Assembly (NCBI GenBank): GCA_004335835.1
Contig: RWJK01001389.1
Location: forward strand, 67,505-85,562
Length of the DNA stretch: 18,058 bases
Reading direction: 5' to 3'
Source of the DNA: Scenedesmus sp. ARA3
Taxonomy: Eukaryota > Chlorophyta > Chlorophyceae > Sphaeropleales > Scenedesmaceae
A program made the position numbers and the translations under genes. Positions 9,636-18,058 of the stretch are shown piece after piece. Position 1 is the stretch's first letter. Every line of letters begins with the position of its first letter. The notes beneath the pieces were generated by a model. That model made no database searches and had not been told where the DNA came from. It saw nothing but the letters and a program-made list of their open reading frames with translations.

Positions 9636-11599
9636 GGAGCCTGTAGCGCAGGCCAGGGCAGCAGGAGCGCCAGCGGCTGCAGCTGCAGCTGAGGGTGCCG
9701 TGCAGCAGCGGCCCTGCTGGAAGTGCAACAACGGCAGGCTTCACAGCAGCGGTGTTGCCGGCCAAGGTGCGGGCTGCGGCACATGTGCTCAGCGGCGCGT
9801 AGCATTGCTGGCGTGGCGCCGCGTGGCTGCTTGCTGGCTGCCCCTGGTGCGTGCTGGCTGGTGTGTGGGGTGTCAGCAGCGTATAGTTGCAGCTGATGGC
9901 TGGCGGCTGTTGCTGGCGCGCAGCAGCCGCCACGCCGCTGCAGCTGCTGCTGCAGGGGTCGTGTCATTAATTGCGGGGCGGTGTGGATGGTGGGAGCTGC
10001 GGACGGCCAGGGCTGCAGCGTTGCCTGCGGCCGCTGCTGCCCTGGCTGCGCTGCACTGGCCGGTCTTGTCACATTTCATTGCCGCTTGGTGGTGGCCTGC
10101 CACAGCCATGCCCAACTTTTCTATTGCGGTTGGGCCTCGCGGCTTCTTTTTGTCGAGCGTACGCAGCATGCAGCACACTACATGCCAAGGTCCTGTGACA
10201 TCCACCCGGCTCGCCGGGCTGTGTGGCGCGCACTGGAGCAGCACAGCAGCCGCCACGCGCGGTTGTGTTGCTGAGCTGGCGGCTGGTCAGGCAAGGCAGG
10301 CTGCAGCAGCAGCAGCCAGCAGCTGCAAACCAGCACTCCCGTTGTTTGCTCCGCGTGTGTTGCCGCCTCACGCCTGCTGCTTGATGTGTACCAGTGCGCT
10401 ACACAAACGCCTGTGGGTGCGATTTAAATGGCTGGGTAGGTAGGGTTGGCGGTTCTAGTGAGCATCACCACACACAGCTGCACGCATCTTTGTTGTTGGT
10501 CCAGGTGTGTGGTCCAGGCAGCAGCAGTGGGCTGCATGCGCCCGCGTAGGGGTGCGCAGCCCGCCAGCTTGGCAGCAGGCTGTGTGGGGCTGCTGCCCTG
10601 GTCCAGCGTTGTACAAAACCTGCGTCAGAGTGTGCGGCTGTGGTGCCGGTTGTGTGTGTGGTGTGGTGTGGTGGTAGTCAGGATGTGCTTGGGCTGCGGG
10701 GCGTGGCTGCGGCGCCGTCAGCCCAGCGTTATGTACGTGCACCAGCTGTGAGCTGGCGTTTGCGTGGTGGCTGTGGTAGCTGCATGTGAATGGTTTCTGC
10801 GCACGTACAGTGCGCGTCCTGTTGCCTGTGCCTCGGCGCGCTGTGATGGTGTCAATGCTGACGGTCATGTCATGGCCGCTAGCGTGTTAGGAGCTGCACT
10901 GCTGCTGCGAGGCACCGCCCAGCAGCGAGTGTGGCTGCACTGCCGTGCGGGCTGTGCACTGCCTGGTGGCTGGCTGCGCGGCTGCCCAAGCACCTTTAGG
11001 GCGCGCTGCAGCAGTGTTTAGCAGCGTTTGGAGAGTGAGAGAGAGAGTAGGAGTGGCTAGGCAGCCCGGCCCGCCAGCGTCACGCTGGTGGCGCGGCACG
11101 GCCATGCATGCACGGCGCCTCGGCACTGCCTGGTCAGCATATGACCTGCGGGTATCTGCACAACTCAGGCTTAATGGCGGCACAGCGGTGGGGTGTGCAT
11201 GTCTCAGCAGGCAGTGTGTGCAGGCCCCGTTGGTGGGGCGGCACCATGGCTGCGCCCTGCAGCGGCGCCCTGGTGCCTGGCTTGGCATGCCTGCGCTGGA
11301 GCTGCCAGCGCCTGTGTCCACGCATTGCGCAAGCGCTTGGAATGGTGTGTGCTGCAGCTGCAGGTGACGGGCACTGCGCATATGGAGGTGACGCAGGCAG
11401 CTGGTGGTGGCTGCTGTGTGTGATGCAAGTGCTGGTTGGTTGCGGCTCAGCCGGCCAGCCACACGCCTAATGTTGCGTGGTGTTGCAGCAGCTGTGTTGT
11501 CAGCTGACGTGCCTGCCTTGCCTGGTGTGTTTTGCGCAAGGCTGCCGCTGGGATGCCGCTGCTGAACTCTATCCGAGCAGCCAGCAAGTGCTGCCGCAT

Positions 11600-11618
11600 G
11601 CACGTGTTGGACACGTGC
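11600..11618. repeat. Inverted repeat with two CACGTG cores
   Basis: GCACGTGT at 11600-11607 and ACACGTGC at 11611-11618 are perfect inverted copies separated by TGG. Each arm holds a CACGTG hexamer (E-box/G-box type). It could be a binding site or a chance hairpin. Confidence 0.6.
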
Positions 11619-12098
11619 CTGCATTGTGGGCTAGCCGTGAACGGTGCTGGGCAGTGGGTGCATGGTCCACGGCTTGGGGCTGCTGACCCCTGCCTGTGTA
11701 GCACCAGCATCCTGGCAGCCCTACAGTTTTCCTCTCGCATAAGAGTGTTCCTTATTTGCTGTTCATAACCTGCCACGCAGCTTGTGCATGCAGCGTGGCT
11801 CACTGTGCACCCATCTGTTTCTTTCTTGTCCGTTTTGGCTGTTGGAGGTGGCTCGTGTCTCTTTTGTTTCTCAGTGGCAGCGAGCCGCCGTTGCGCACAT
11901 TCTTTTTGGCCTTAGCAGCCAGTCAGTTGAACTCAACTTGAGGACTTGAAGTCCGTGTTGTCACGCGCCTAGTGCTGTCAGTGGACCTAGCCTGTGAGAG
12001 AAGTATCCGAGGTTACGTGGCTGTACATGGCATTGCTTACTGCTGAAGAGTGACACCATGACGCTGTGCCCTTTGCGATCCCCAGATTCTCACAGTAG

Positions 12099-12131
12099 CT
12101 GTAGGTTTGGGCACAATACCTGTAGGTTTGG
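12099..12131. repeat. Direct repeat CTGTAGGTTTGG, two copies
   Basis: The 12-base word CTGTAGGTTTGG occurs at 12099-12110 and again at 12120-12131, 21 bases apart. Confidence 0.85.
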
Positions 12132-12322
12132 ACATGCAGATACTATAATATAGCCCAGGCTGGCTCAAAGCTCACGCTGGCATCAGGCGTCTTCAAAGAC
12201 TCCCCAACAGCCGCTGCATTACAACGCTTTCATGCGCCGATCGCTTTGCTCGCCAGTTTACAAGCTGCATGCGATCTTCGTCCCCAAAACCTAGTGCGAT
12301 GTTTACATCCATGTCATACATC

Positions 12323-12429
12323 CATGGACATTCGTCCATGTCCACGGTCAGTGTGGATACATGAAAATACATCGGACATCAGATGTCGTGATGTCCCGTG
12401 GGTGTCGATTACTGGATGTCCAGGACATC
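12323..12429. repeat. Cluster of ATGTCC/GGACAT palindromes
   Basis: Three perfect inverted repeats lie in 107 bases: CATGGAC-ATTC-GTCCATG at 12323-12340, GACATC-A-GATGTC at 12375-12387, and GATGTCC-A-GGACATC at 12415-12429. In all, GGACAT occurs at 12326, 12374 and 12423, and ATGTCC at 12338, 12391 and 12416. All lie downstream of the stop of gene D. Confidence 0.85.
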
Positions 12430-12432
12430 GTT

Positions 12433-12437
12433 TTACA
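12433..12437 (-). terminator. Candidate polyadenylation signal TGTAA for gene D
   Basis: TTACA on the + strand reads TGTAA on the gene D strand, about 420 bases past its stop codon. TGTAA is the known near-upstream polyadenylation element in many green algae. Two more copies follow on the same strand at 12303-12307 and 12258-12262, so the exact site is uncertain. Confidence 0.35.
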
Positions 12438-12444
12438 TAAACTA

Positions 12445-12466
12445 TACATTGAAAGTACATTGAAAG
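12445..12466. repeat. Direct repeat TACATTGAAAG, two adjacent copies
   Basis: The 11-base unit TACATTGAAAG is at 12445-12455 and again immediately at 12456-12466, next to the palindrome cluster. Confidence 0.9.
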
Positions 12467-12584
12467 TACTGATGTATGGTTTTTTAGGGACGTTTTAGTC
12501 AACAACAGCCGCTGTAAAGTTGGACAGCCACTCGAACCAGCAGCTGCCGACTCAGCGTCCCACACCATCGTGTTATGATGACAT

Positions 12585-12604
12585 GCAGGCCATGCATGGC
12601 CTGC
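12585..12604. repeat. 20-bp perfect palindrome
   Basis: GCAGGCCATGCATGGCCTGC equals its own reverse complement, centred on ATGCAT. It lies about 250 bases past the stop codon of gene D, inside its likely 3' UTR. The flanking bases (T on both sides) do not extend it. Confidence 0.9.
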
Positions 12605-12854
12605 TGCTCAACTGCATGTCTGCGTGCACCCATTCAGCACGCATGCCTCTAACCTTGGTGGTGCTAAAGCCTAACAGACTAGATCGAATCAACTGCATGG
12701 TGTCCCGTCCAGGCAAACGCCGTCCACTGAGCTTCTGACTGCAGTCACCAGCCAACAAGCAACCCCAGCGGCCAGCACCCACTATCACCGGCGCATGTGG
12801 CAGCTAGCTGCCCAGAGAGGCAGGGCCGCCGCAGCGGCTGCGCAGCGCACCACA

Positions 12855-15271
12855 TCACGCGCAGCTGAACTCATACGTGACGCGGTTGGAGAAGGCCTGG
12901 CCGGGCCGCAGCACACTGCTGGGGAAGCCCGGCGTGTTGATGGCGTTGGGAAAGGCCTGAGCCTCCAGGCACAGCCCGCTGTAGCGCTGGTAGTATGCGC
13001 CCGCGTGGGCCGCCGCCTTGCCGTGGTGCGCTGCTGCCGCGTCGACCACACCGGGCCCGGGCTGCTTGCCATCTAGGGAGTTGCCTGTGTACAGCTGCAT
13101 GCCGGGCGCGTTGGTGAGCATGCGCAGCCGCATGCCGCTGCGTGGCTCGGTCACGGTGGCGGCCCAGGCCAGGGGGCGGGTGGGCGCGTCGTGGGCTGCC
13201 TGGGGGTTGACGCCAGGCGCCCACCACTCGGGAGCCTTGGTTGAGGTACCGGTGGGTGGCGGCAGCACAAAGTTGGTGTCGTAGCCCCTGCAGGCAACAG
13301 GCACAGCGGCAAAGACGTCAACCAACGGACAGACTGCATCGACTTGGCGCATCTACGTAGATGTATACACTGACTGCAGGGCCACCCCTCGGCAAGGCAT
13401 CCCGAAGGCTGCACCAGCGCCCCTACCAACTGCTAGCCACCAGCAGCCAGAGGCTCATTGATACGATTGATTAAACTGGTCATGTATGGCTGCCACCGTT
13501 GTTTACAGGGCTGCTGCTGGCGGCTTGGTGACGCAAGGCTTGCTGTCCAGCTGATTGTCCTGGTTTTGCAATGCCACCGCGCCCCAGGCAGCAGGCAGCA
13601 GGGTGTGCTCACCTGATTGCGCCCCCATTGGCACGCAGCAGGTCCTGCCGAACAGATGTCGGCTTGGTGAAGTCATAAGGGCTGCCCGCCACTGGCGCCA
13701 CCATGCCAGATGGCACCAGCGTCCCCTCAGCAGCTGGCGTGTAGTGGTGCGCGCTGAGCTGCACAATATGGTCCAGGATGTCTCCGTTGCCTGCGCCCTT
13801 GAGGTTGAAGTAGGCGTGGTTGATGATGCTCAGCGGGGTGGCCTTGTCACTGGTGGCGCTCATGTTGATGGCCAGGGAGCTGCCTGCTGCAGGGATGGAG
13901 TACACCACCTTGGCAGCGACGGTGCCGGGGAAGCTGCACAGCAGGCGCAGCACAGAAATAAAGGTGGCTTAGTCTCGGGCTTGGGCAGCACTGTGCCTGC
14001 ATGTGCACCACCCCGCCAGTCTGGGCTGAGCTGCTGCAGCGCAACCAAAAGGAGCAGCATGCTGCACAGCAGGCGGCCCGCCAGCAGCCGGGCTGCCATG
14101 GGAGCGGCCGTTACTGCTTGGAGACATGCTTGCCGCATGTGACTTGCGCTGCATGTGATAGGCACACTGAGCTGGTCCGTGACAAGCGCTACAGCTGTCA
14201 GCTGGTGAGCCGTGCCTCACCCTGCCTCGCCATCCAGCGAGGTGTACTCAAACGTGGCGCTGAGCCCGTCACGGCTGGCACTGCCCCGCCAGGCTGCCTT
14301 GGCCCAGGGCACGGCGCCGCCGTGAAGGCTGCTGCTGCCATCGTTGGCCTGCAGCGTGTAGGCCTTGCCATCCAGGCTGAAGCTTGCATTGGCGATGCTG
14401 CAGCATGGCAGGCAGGGTCAGCAGCACCGCAGGCACGTTTTTGCTTGTCACATGTTGGCTGGAGACATTTGTGAGTATGGTGGCAGCCGCTGACGCTGAC
14501 AGCTGTACTCAGCACAATTGTGCACCTGCTGCGACTGCAGTGCTGCATCCCGTGCTGCACGCTCAATTTCGGCAGCAAACAAGGAGCTGTAGGTACACAG
14601 CTGGCATCCATCAGCTGTCAAGCAATGCCGGTTATCAGGTGCATAGGTAATGCCATACAGTGCCACCAACAGTTTGCTGTGCAAGAGCAGTCACTGCAGT
14701 ACAATGCTGCAGAAACCGCTGCTTGCTGGGCTGTGGCGAGTGCAGCCGCAGCACCAGGCCAGCTGCCAGGCTGGAGCAGCCCCGCACCGGTTGGCGACGC
14801 GCCCCACAGTGGCTCCAAAGTTGGGGTGCGGGTCCAGTGCGTAGCCCGTGGCGTGCTCATACCTGCAGCACAACACAGCCACAACAGCCAGCTTCGCCTG
14901 ATACTGCTTGGCACCCAGGGGTGTGCCCGCACCTGTAGCATTACTGCAGCTGCAGCAGGTGGCAGCTGTACAAGTGCGCTGTGACTGCGGCAGCCTGTCA
15001 CATGGCAGCGCAGTGAGACACGGATCAATGCCTTGTGCTGGCAGCCCAAGCTTTTCAAAAGCTGAGTCAGCTGCACGCAGGCCGCTCATCAGGGCAGCGT
15101 CACCGCTCACCCTAGCACCACATTGACCAGCCTGTGCTTGCCTTTGCAGCTGGGCACAAACAACTTCTGGATTGTGGCTCCAGTTGGAGTCAGCACGACC
15201 TTGAAGCGGTGCTTGTTCTGGACAGTCACACCAGCATCAACAGCAGCAGCATCGGCAGCATCAGCAGCCAT
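12855..15271 (-). CDS. Aldose 1-epimerase (galactose mutarotase family; gene D, 388 aa)
   Basis: Minus-strand exons in order: 15271-15111, 14862-14788, 14397-14221, 13933-13613, 13287-12855 (1167 bases); every intron is phase 2 with GTGAGC, GTGCGG or GTGAGG donors. The enzyme interconverts alpha and beta anomers of aldoses such as glucose and galactose. Family motifs appear in order: GATIQKLFVP (31-40), VVLGYE (51-56), FGATVGRVANRI (69-80), LHGG with His104, FPGTV (139-143), NHAYFNL with His177, GYDTNFVL with Asp248, and LCLEAQAFPNAIN with Glu353. His177 and Glu353 fit the general acid and base, and His104 and Asp248 fit the substrate contacts. Length is slightly above the usual 340-360, through low-complexity insertions at about 254-284 and 317-342. 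The ATG at 15271-15269 is the first in frame after an upstream TAA. The Ala/Asp-rich N-terminus shows no targeting peptide, suggesting a cytosolic enzyme. Confidence 0.93.
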
Positions 15272-16039
15272 TGCATCACTTGGCAGTGTCAGACATGCTG
15301 TGAGGCTGCAGTCAGTGCCAACAGCAAGTTAGGGCAGGCTGTGCTGCTGTGCCTGCTTTGGGCAGCAGTGCTGCTTCAGCAGGCTTGCTTGAACCTAGGT
15401 GCAGCTGCAAGTAGCTGCAGTCAAACATGCCACGGCTTTCATGGAAGGATATTATGGAGTACCCAAGGCGTATGTATATCAGCTGCTTATCATTTGATTG
15501 TGATCCTGCATATGCAAAGGCCCACCTGCAAAGTGATTCCTTCTGCAGAAGCAGCCAAAACAAGCACGGCAGCAACCACTGCTGCTGCCAGCAGGACTTT
15601 GACTGGAGCTTGATGCATTCTAGTGAAGTTTGTGAAACAAAATCGCGTGGCTCAAGCTGCAGGCAACACGGCAAACCCGCCGGCAAGGGTGCGCTCACAA
15701 CGGACCGGCCCGGTGTGACCAGTGATAGAGAGGTTCACAATATGTGGCATTGTCAGGTCGCATTGCGTCCTTCTTACAACCGTAGTGGTTACATGCAAGC
15801 GACGCTTGGTGACAGCCTTCGACGGTTTGTCTGGATTTGATATACCTGGTCGCTGCTGAGCTGCGCACAACCTTCGCAGTGTATGCTGCCCCTTGGTCCC
15901 GGCGCGCGCACCCAGAGAAGCCTTTGTGGTGTAAGCAATGCTTGAATGTTCGAAAGTTGTGCAGGTGCTCCCCCGCGCCAATCAGAACTAGGGTTTGGCC
16001 CAGGCAAGGCTGGAACCACAAGATGTGGTACCCTCACAG

Positions 16040-16046
16040 TATAAAA
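16040..16046 (+). promoter_or_regulatory. TATAAAA box-like element
   Basis: TATAAAA occurs in the context CACAGTATAAAATTGG on the + strand, 92 bases before the ATG of a 38-codon ORF. No known gene on the + strand follows within the window, so its role is uncertain. Confidence 0.25.
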
Positions 16047-16137
16047 TTGGTACAACGTGCAAGCAGGTCAATCATTTCAAGTAGATGCAGCATAATAAGT
16101 ACTCACATGACTAGAAGTGGTCCCCCAAAAGGCCACC

Positions 16138-16254
16138 ATGGCTGCTGAACTTCAGATTGCAAGCATGTGCAGCTCCTGCTTCTGCTCCTACGTGTCTTTT
16201 GTATTACCTGCATTCGTAACAACACCTGGTCAGCGCTGTCCCAAAAGGCCATGA
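16138..16254 (+). CDS. Possible 38-codon small ORF with strong start context
   Basis: The ATG at 16138 sits in GCCACCATGGC, a near-ideal eukaryotic start context, and the frame runs 38 codons (MAAELQIASMCSSC...) to TGA at 16252-16254. The peptide is Cys/Ser/Val-rich with no known motif. It might be a first exon, a regulatory short ORF or chance. The word CCCAAAAGGCCA occurs just before this ATG (16124) and again at 16240, overlapping a second ATG. Confidence 0.15.
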   Translation: MAAELQIASMCSSCFCSYVSFVLPAFVTTPGQRCPKRP

Positions 16255-16953
16255 TGCCTTTGGGGGCCAACGGCACTGACGGTCTTCAGCGCTCTTGTAG
16301 TCAGCCGTAGTCCTGGTAGTGACACCTTGTCAGTGATTCCATGGTTGTCAACCTCAACACAGGTGTGTGTGGTTTATGTTTTCCTCGCAAGAAGCAGGAG
16401 GGGCAGTAGTGTAAATTTCATGTATTGGGGTGTGTGTATGCCTGCTGTACTGCTTCATACCGCTGTCATTCAAAGTTGACTGTCCTATTGACCATGTATG
16501 GCCATATGTAATTTTTGTCGTCCTTAATCAGACAACGGGCGCTCAGCGCTCCCCATTGTCACCTTCGAGTGACTGAATGGGATGAGTTATGTGCATTGAG
16601 AATACCTCCTTGGTCTATGAGGATACATGTCACCTCCCTTAGTAGCAGATTATATGATGTGCGTCGGTTGATATTGTATGTTCATTGCACAACATGCGAT
16701 GATGATGACGTGCATGCAGTTCAGTTCTACAGTACCACAGGTAGATCACAACGTAGAGTGTAGCCTATTATTGTTGTTGATGCTGTCATTTTTCACAGGA
16801 TTGTAACGAATATCTATACAAGCATGCAGGCACAGTGTGTACAGTAGTGGAACAAGCAGTTTGTGTTTTGGTTGTAGAATTGGTTTGAGCATGTATTTCA
16901 TGCCTTGCCTCCTGGCTGGTGATGATGGTGGCACGCTTTCAACGCGCTTGATC

Positions 16954-16958
16954 TTACA
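16954..16958 (-). terminator. Candidate polyadenylation signal TGTAA for gene E
   Basis: TTACA on the + strand reads TGTAA on the minus strand, about 190 bases beyond the stop codon of gene E. It is the first such word after the stop and at a plausible distance for a green-algal 3' UTR. Confidence 0.4.
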
Positions 16959-17148
16959 CACGAAAGAGCCGTTGAACACAAACGAGCACACCGCACCAAC
17001 CAATGGCAATGTTCATCAACAGGTGGTGCAGCAGCAAGTAGCATGCCACCCCACTTTGGCAAACACATCTTCAGTGCATGCCATGTCCGGACATGCGCTG
17101 GTCACGTTTGCTGCTGTCTGCTGCTGCCTGCCAGAGCACATGCCAGCA

Positions 17149-18058
17149 TCAGCTGAGCCAGTCAGGCAGCTTCAGCCCTAACGAAGCGGCAATGTCTGCT
17201 GCTGCCTGGCGCTGGCTGCGTGCAGCCTGCAGCACAGAGCCGGGGTCCAGCGGGGCCACCCCCGCCACTGTGTGCGCTGCAGCTGGTGACTGGCTGCTGC
17301 CGCGCGCCTCCCAACCATATGCTGCCACGCCTGCCAGCTTGGGAGCTGCTGCTGGCGTGGCGATGCTGCTGCTGTGCATGCCCATTGGTGATGCTGCTGC
17401 TGCGCCCAACAGCGTGCCTGCTACCGCCTGCTGCTGTTGCTGCTGCCCACTATATGGTGCAGCTGCAGCTCCACTGCCGCCTGCTGCTGCTGCCACTGAT
17501 TGCTGCTGCTGCTGCGCCTGCTCCAGTTGTTGCTGCTGCTGCTGCTGCGTGTACAGCTGTGCCAGCCACAGCACCAGGTCTTCTGACAGCAGCAGGCTGC
17601 CGGCTGGCAGCAGCTCCTGCTGCAGCAGCACCAGCAGCTCTTCACACGCTGAGGCCACCAGCCGCGACTCAGCACCAGCATCCTGCTGCTGCTGTTGCTG
17701 CCTGTTGCCGTTGCTGCTGGGGGCCAGCTGTGTGAGCCGCTGCTGCAGCAGCGCCAGCACCGCGCCTGCGTGCACTGCTGCCGGCCCCGCTGCCAGGCTG
17801 CGCAGGTACTGCTGGCAGCCAGCAAGTGCAGGCTGCTGCTGCTGCTGTGGCGGGGTCGGCAGCAGCAGCGCCTGCAGCTGAGGCAGCAGCTGCTGCATGT
17901 GCTGGCTGCTGCTGGCGCGTCCAGTGCTGGGCGCAGGCGGGTAGCCCCACACCGCGGCGTCACTGGCCAGCTGCTGCTGCAGCAGTTGCGCCATCCACGC
18001 CACAGCCCTGTTGTGCGCAGTCACGTATGTGCACAGCACGCCACCAGCCGCCTCAGCC
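17149..18058 (-). CDS. Gln/Ala-rich protein of unknown function, C-terminal part (gene E, 5' end outside window)
   Basis: One minus-strand frame is open from the window edge to TGA at 17151-17149, giving 302 visible residues; the N-terminus lies beyond 18058. The part nearest the edge (GVLCTYVTAHNRAVAWMAQL) and the segments LRSLAAGPAAVHAGAVLALL and ACEELLVLLQQELL look like amphipathic helices rich in Leu and Ala. Four runs of five to seven glutamines, coded mainly by CAG, break them up. The C-terminus is more conserved-looking: SVLQAARSQRQAAADIAASL followed by GLKLPDWLS. I do not recognise the family. The helical Leu-rich segments would suit a large scaffold or helical-repeat protein, but that is a guess. 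The frame is preferred over others because it alone has helix-like composition and a defined end. A TGTAA lies about 190 bases downstream. Confidence 0.68.
   Translation of the reverse strand, partial: AEAAGGVLCTYVTAHNRAVAWMAQLLQQQLASDAAVWGYPPAPSTGRASSSQHMQQLLPQLQALLLPTPPQQQQQPALAGCQQYLRSLAAGPAAVHAGAVLALLQQRLTQLAPSSNGNRQQQQQQDAGAESRLVASACEELLVLLQQELLPAGSLLLSEDLVLWLAQLYTQQQQQQQLEQAQQQQQSVAAAAGGSGAAAAPYSGQQQQQQAVAGTLLGAAAASPMGMHSSSIATPAAAPKLAGVAAYGWEARGSSQSPAAAHTVAGVAPLDPGSVLQAARSQRQAAADIAASLGLKLPDWLS

Larger units (their letters stand above)
9608..12854. other. Gene-poor region between the convergent genes C and D
   Basis: About 3.2 kb without a supportable gene. The first 2.2 kb is GC-rich and full of GCTGCTGG/GTGTGG words, so long open frames occur by chance: 9541-10443 on the + strand (300 codons) and 10887-11624 on the - strand (245 codons). 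Their translations are Cys/Trp/Arg/His-heavy and contain no motif I know. From about 11740 the base composition becomes more balanced. The stretch presumably holds the 3' UTRs of both flanking genes. It also carries the palindromes and short repeats listed separately. Confidence 0.6.
15272..17148. other. Intergenic: upstream region of gene D and 3' UTR of gene E
   Basis: Nearly 1.9 kb lies between the head-to-tail minus-strand genes E and D. It becomes AT-richer from about 15800. Open frames such as 15427-15840 (+, 137 codons) and 15652-15981 (-) have no recognisable domain. No clear TATA box is seen on the minus strand near gene D. A TATAAAA on the + strand and a tiny ORF after it are listed separately. 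Confidence 0.55.

Noticed and set aside
9541..10443. 300-codon open frame on the + strand
   Set aside because: It starts inside the last exon of gene C in another frame. The translation is Cys/Trp/Arg/Ala-rich low complexity with no domain, and GC-rich DNA with few stops explains its length.
10887..11624. 245-codon open frame on the - strand
   Set aside because: The composition (Gln, His, Arg, Thr, Cys scattered) looks random, there is no motif, and no neighbouring exons extend it.
15427..15840. 137-codon open frame on the + strand upstream of gene D
   Set aside because: It is a mixed composition without a domain, splice partner or supporting start context; it may be chance in an AT-richer region.
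1..18058. tRNA, rRNA, CRISPR array or transposase
   Set aside because: Nothing in either strand showed a cloverleaf, rRNA core, regularly spaced repeats or a transposase or reverse-transcriptase motif.

Overview
The window reads as nuclear DNA from a green alga (Chlorophyta, most like a chlorophyte with CTG/CAG-rich DNA). The genes are split into many short GC-rich exons by spliceosomal introns of about 85-510 bases with GTGAGY donors and TGCAG acceptors. CAG/CTG runs are abundant. The protein set fits this: a secreted Cys-rich wall-type protein with a Ser/Pro/Ala linker, a starch-binding CBM20 protein with a plastid-like leader, and a plant-type aldose 1-epimerase. The species is an inference; no marker gene is present.

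Layout: three genes on the + strand, a long empty stretch, then two genes on the - strand. (A) 1-1270, the 3' end of a Cys-rich repeat protein gene, cut by the window edge. (B) 2411-7006, a complete 12-exon paralogue of A coding for 697 residues: signal peptide, beta-rich N-terminal domain, Ser/Gly/Ala/Pro linker, then a long tail with more than 60 cysteines. (C) 7925-9607, a 4-exon gene for a 295-residue CBM20 protein. 9608-12854 holds no gene I can support, but has several palindromes and short repeats. (D) 12855-15271, minus strand, a 5-exon aldose 1-epimerase of 388 residues with all expected catalytic residues. 15272-17148 is intergenic. (E) 17149-18058, minus strand, the C-terminal part of a Gln/Ala-rich protein of unknown function, cut by the window edge.

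A and B are tandem relatives and probably extracellular or cell-wall proteins. C and D both touch carbohydrate metabolism (starch binding, sugar anomer conversion) but share no visible regulation. All exon junctions were placed by hand from splice signals, reading-frame continuity and similarity between repeats. The least described item is the A/B pair with B's N-terminal domain. No mobile element, rRNA, tRNA or CRISPR array was recognised.
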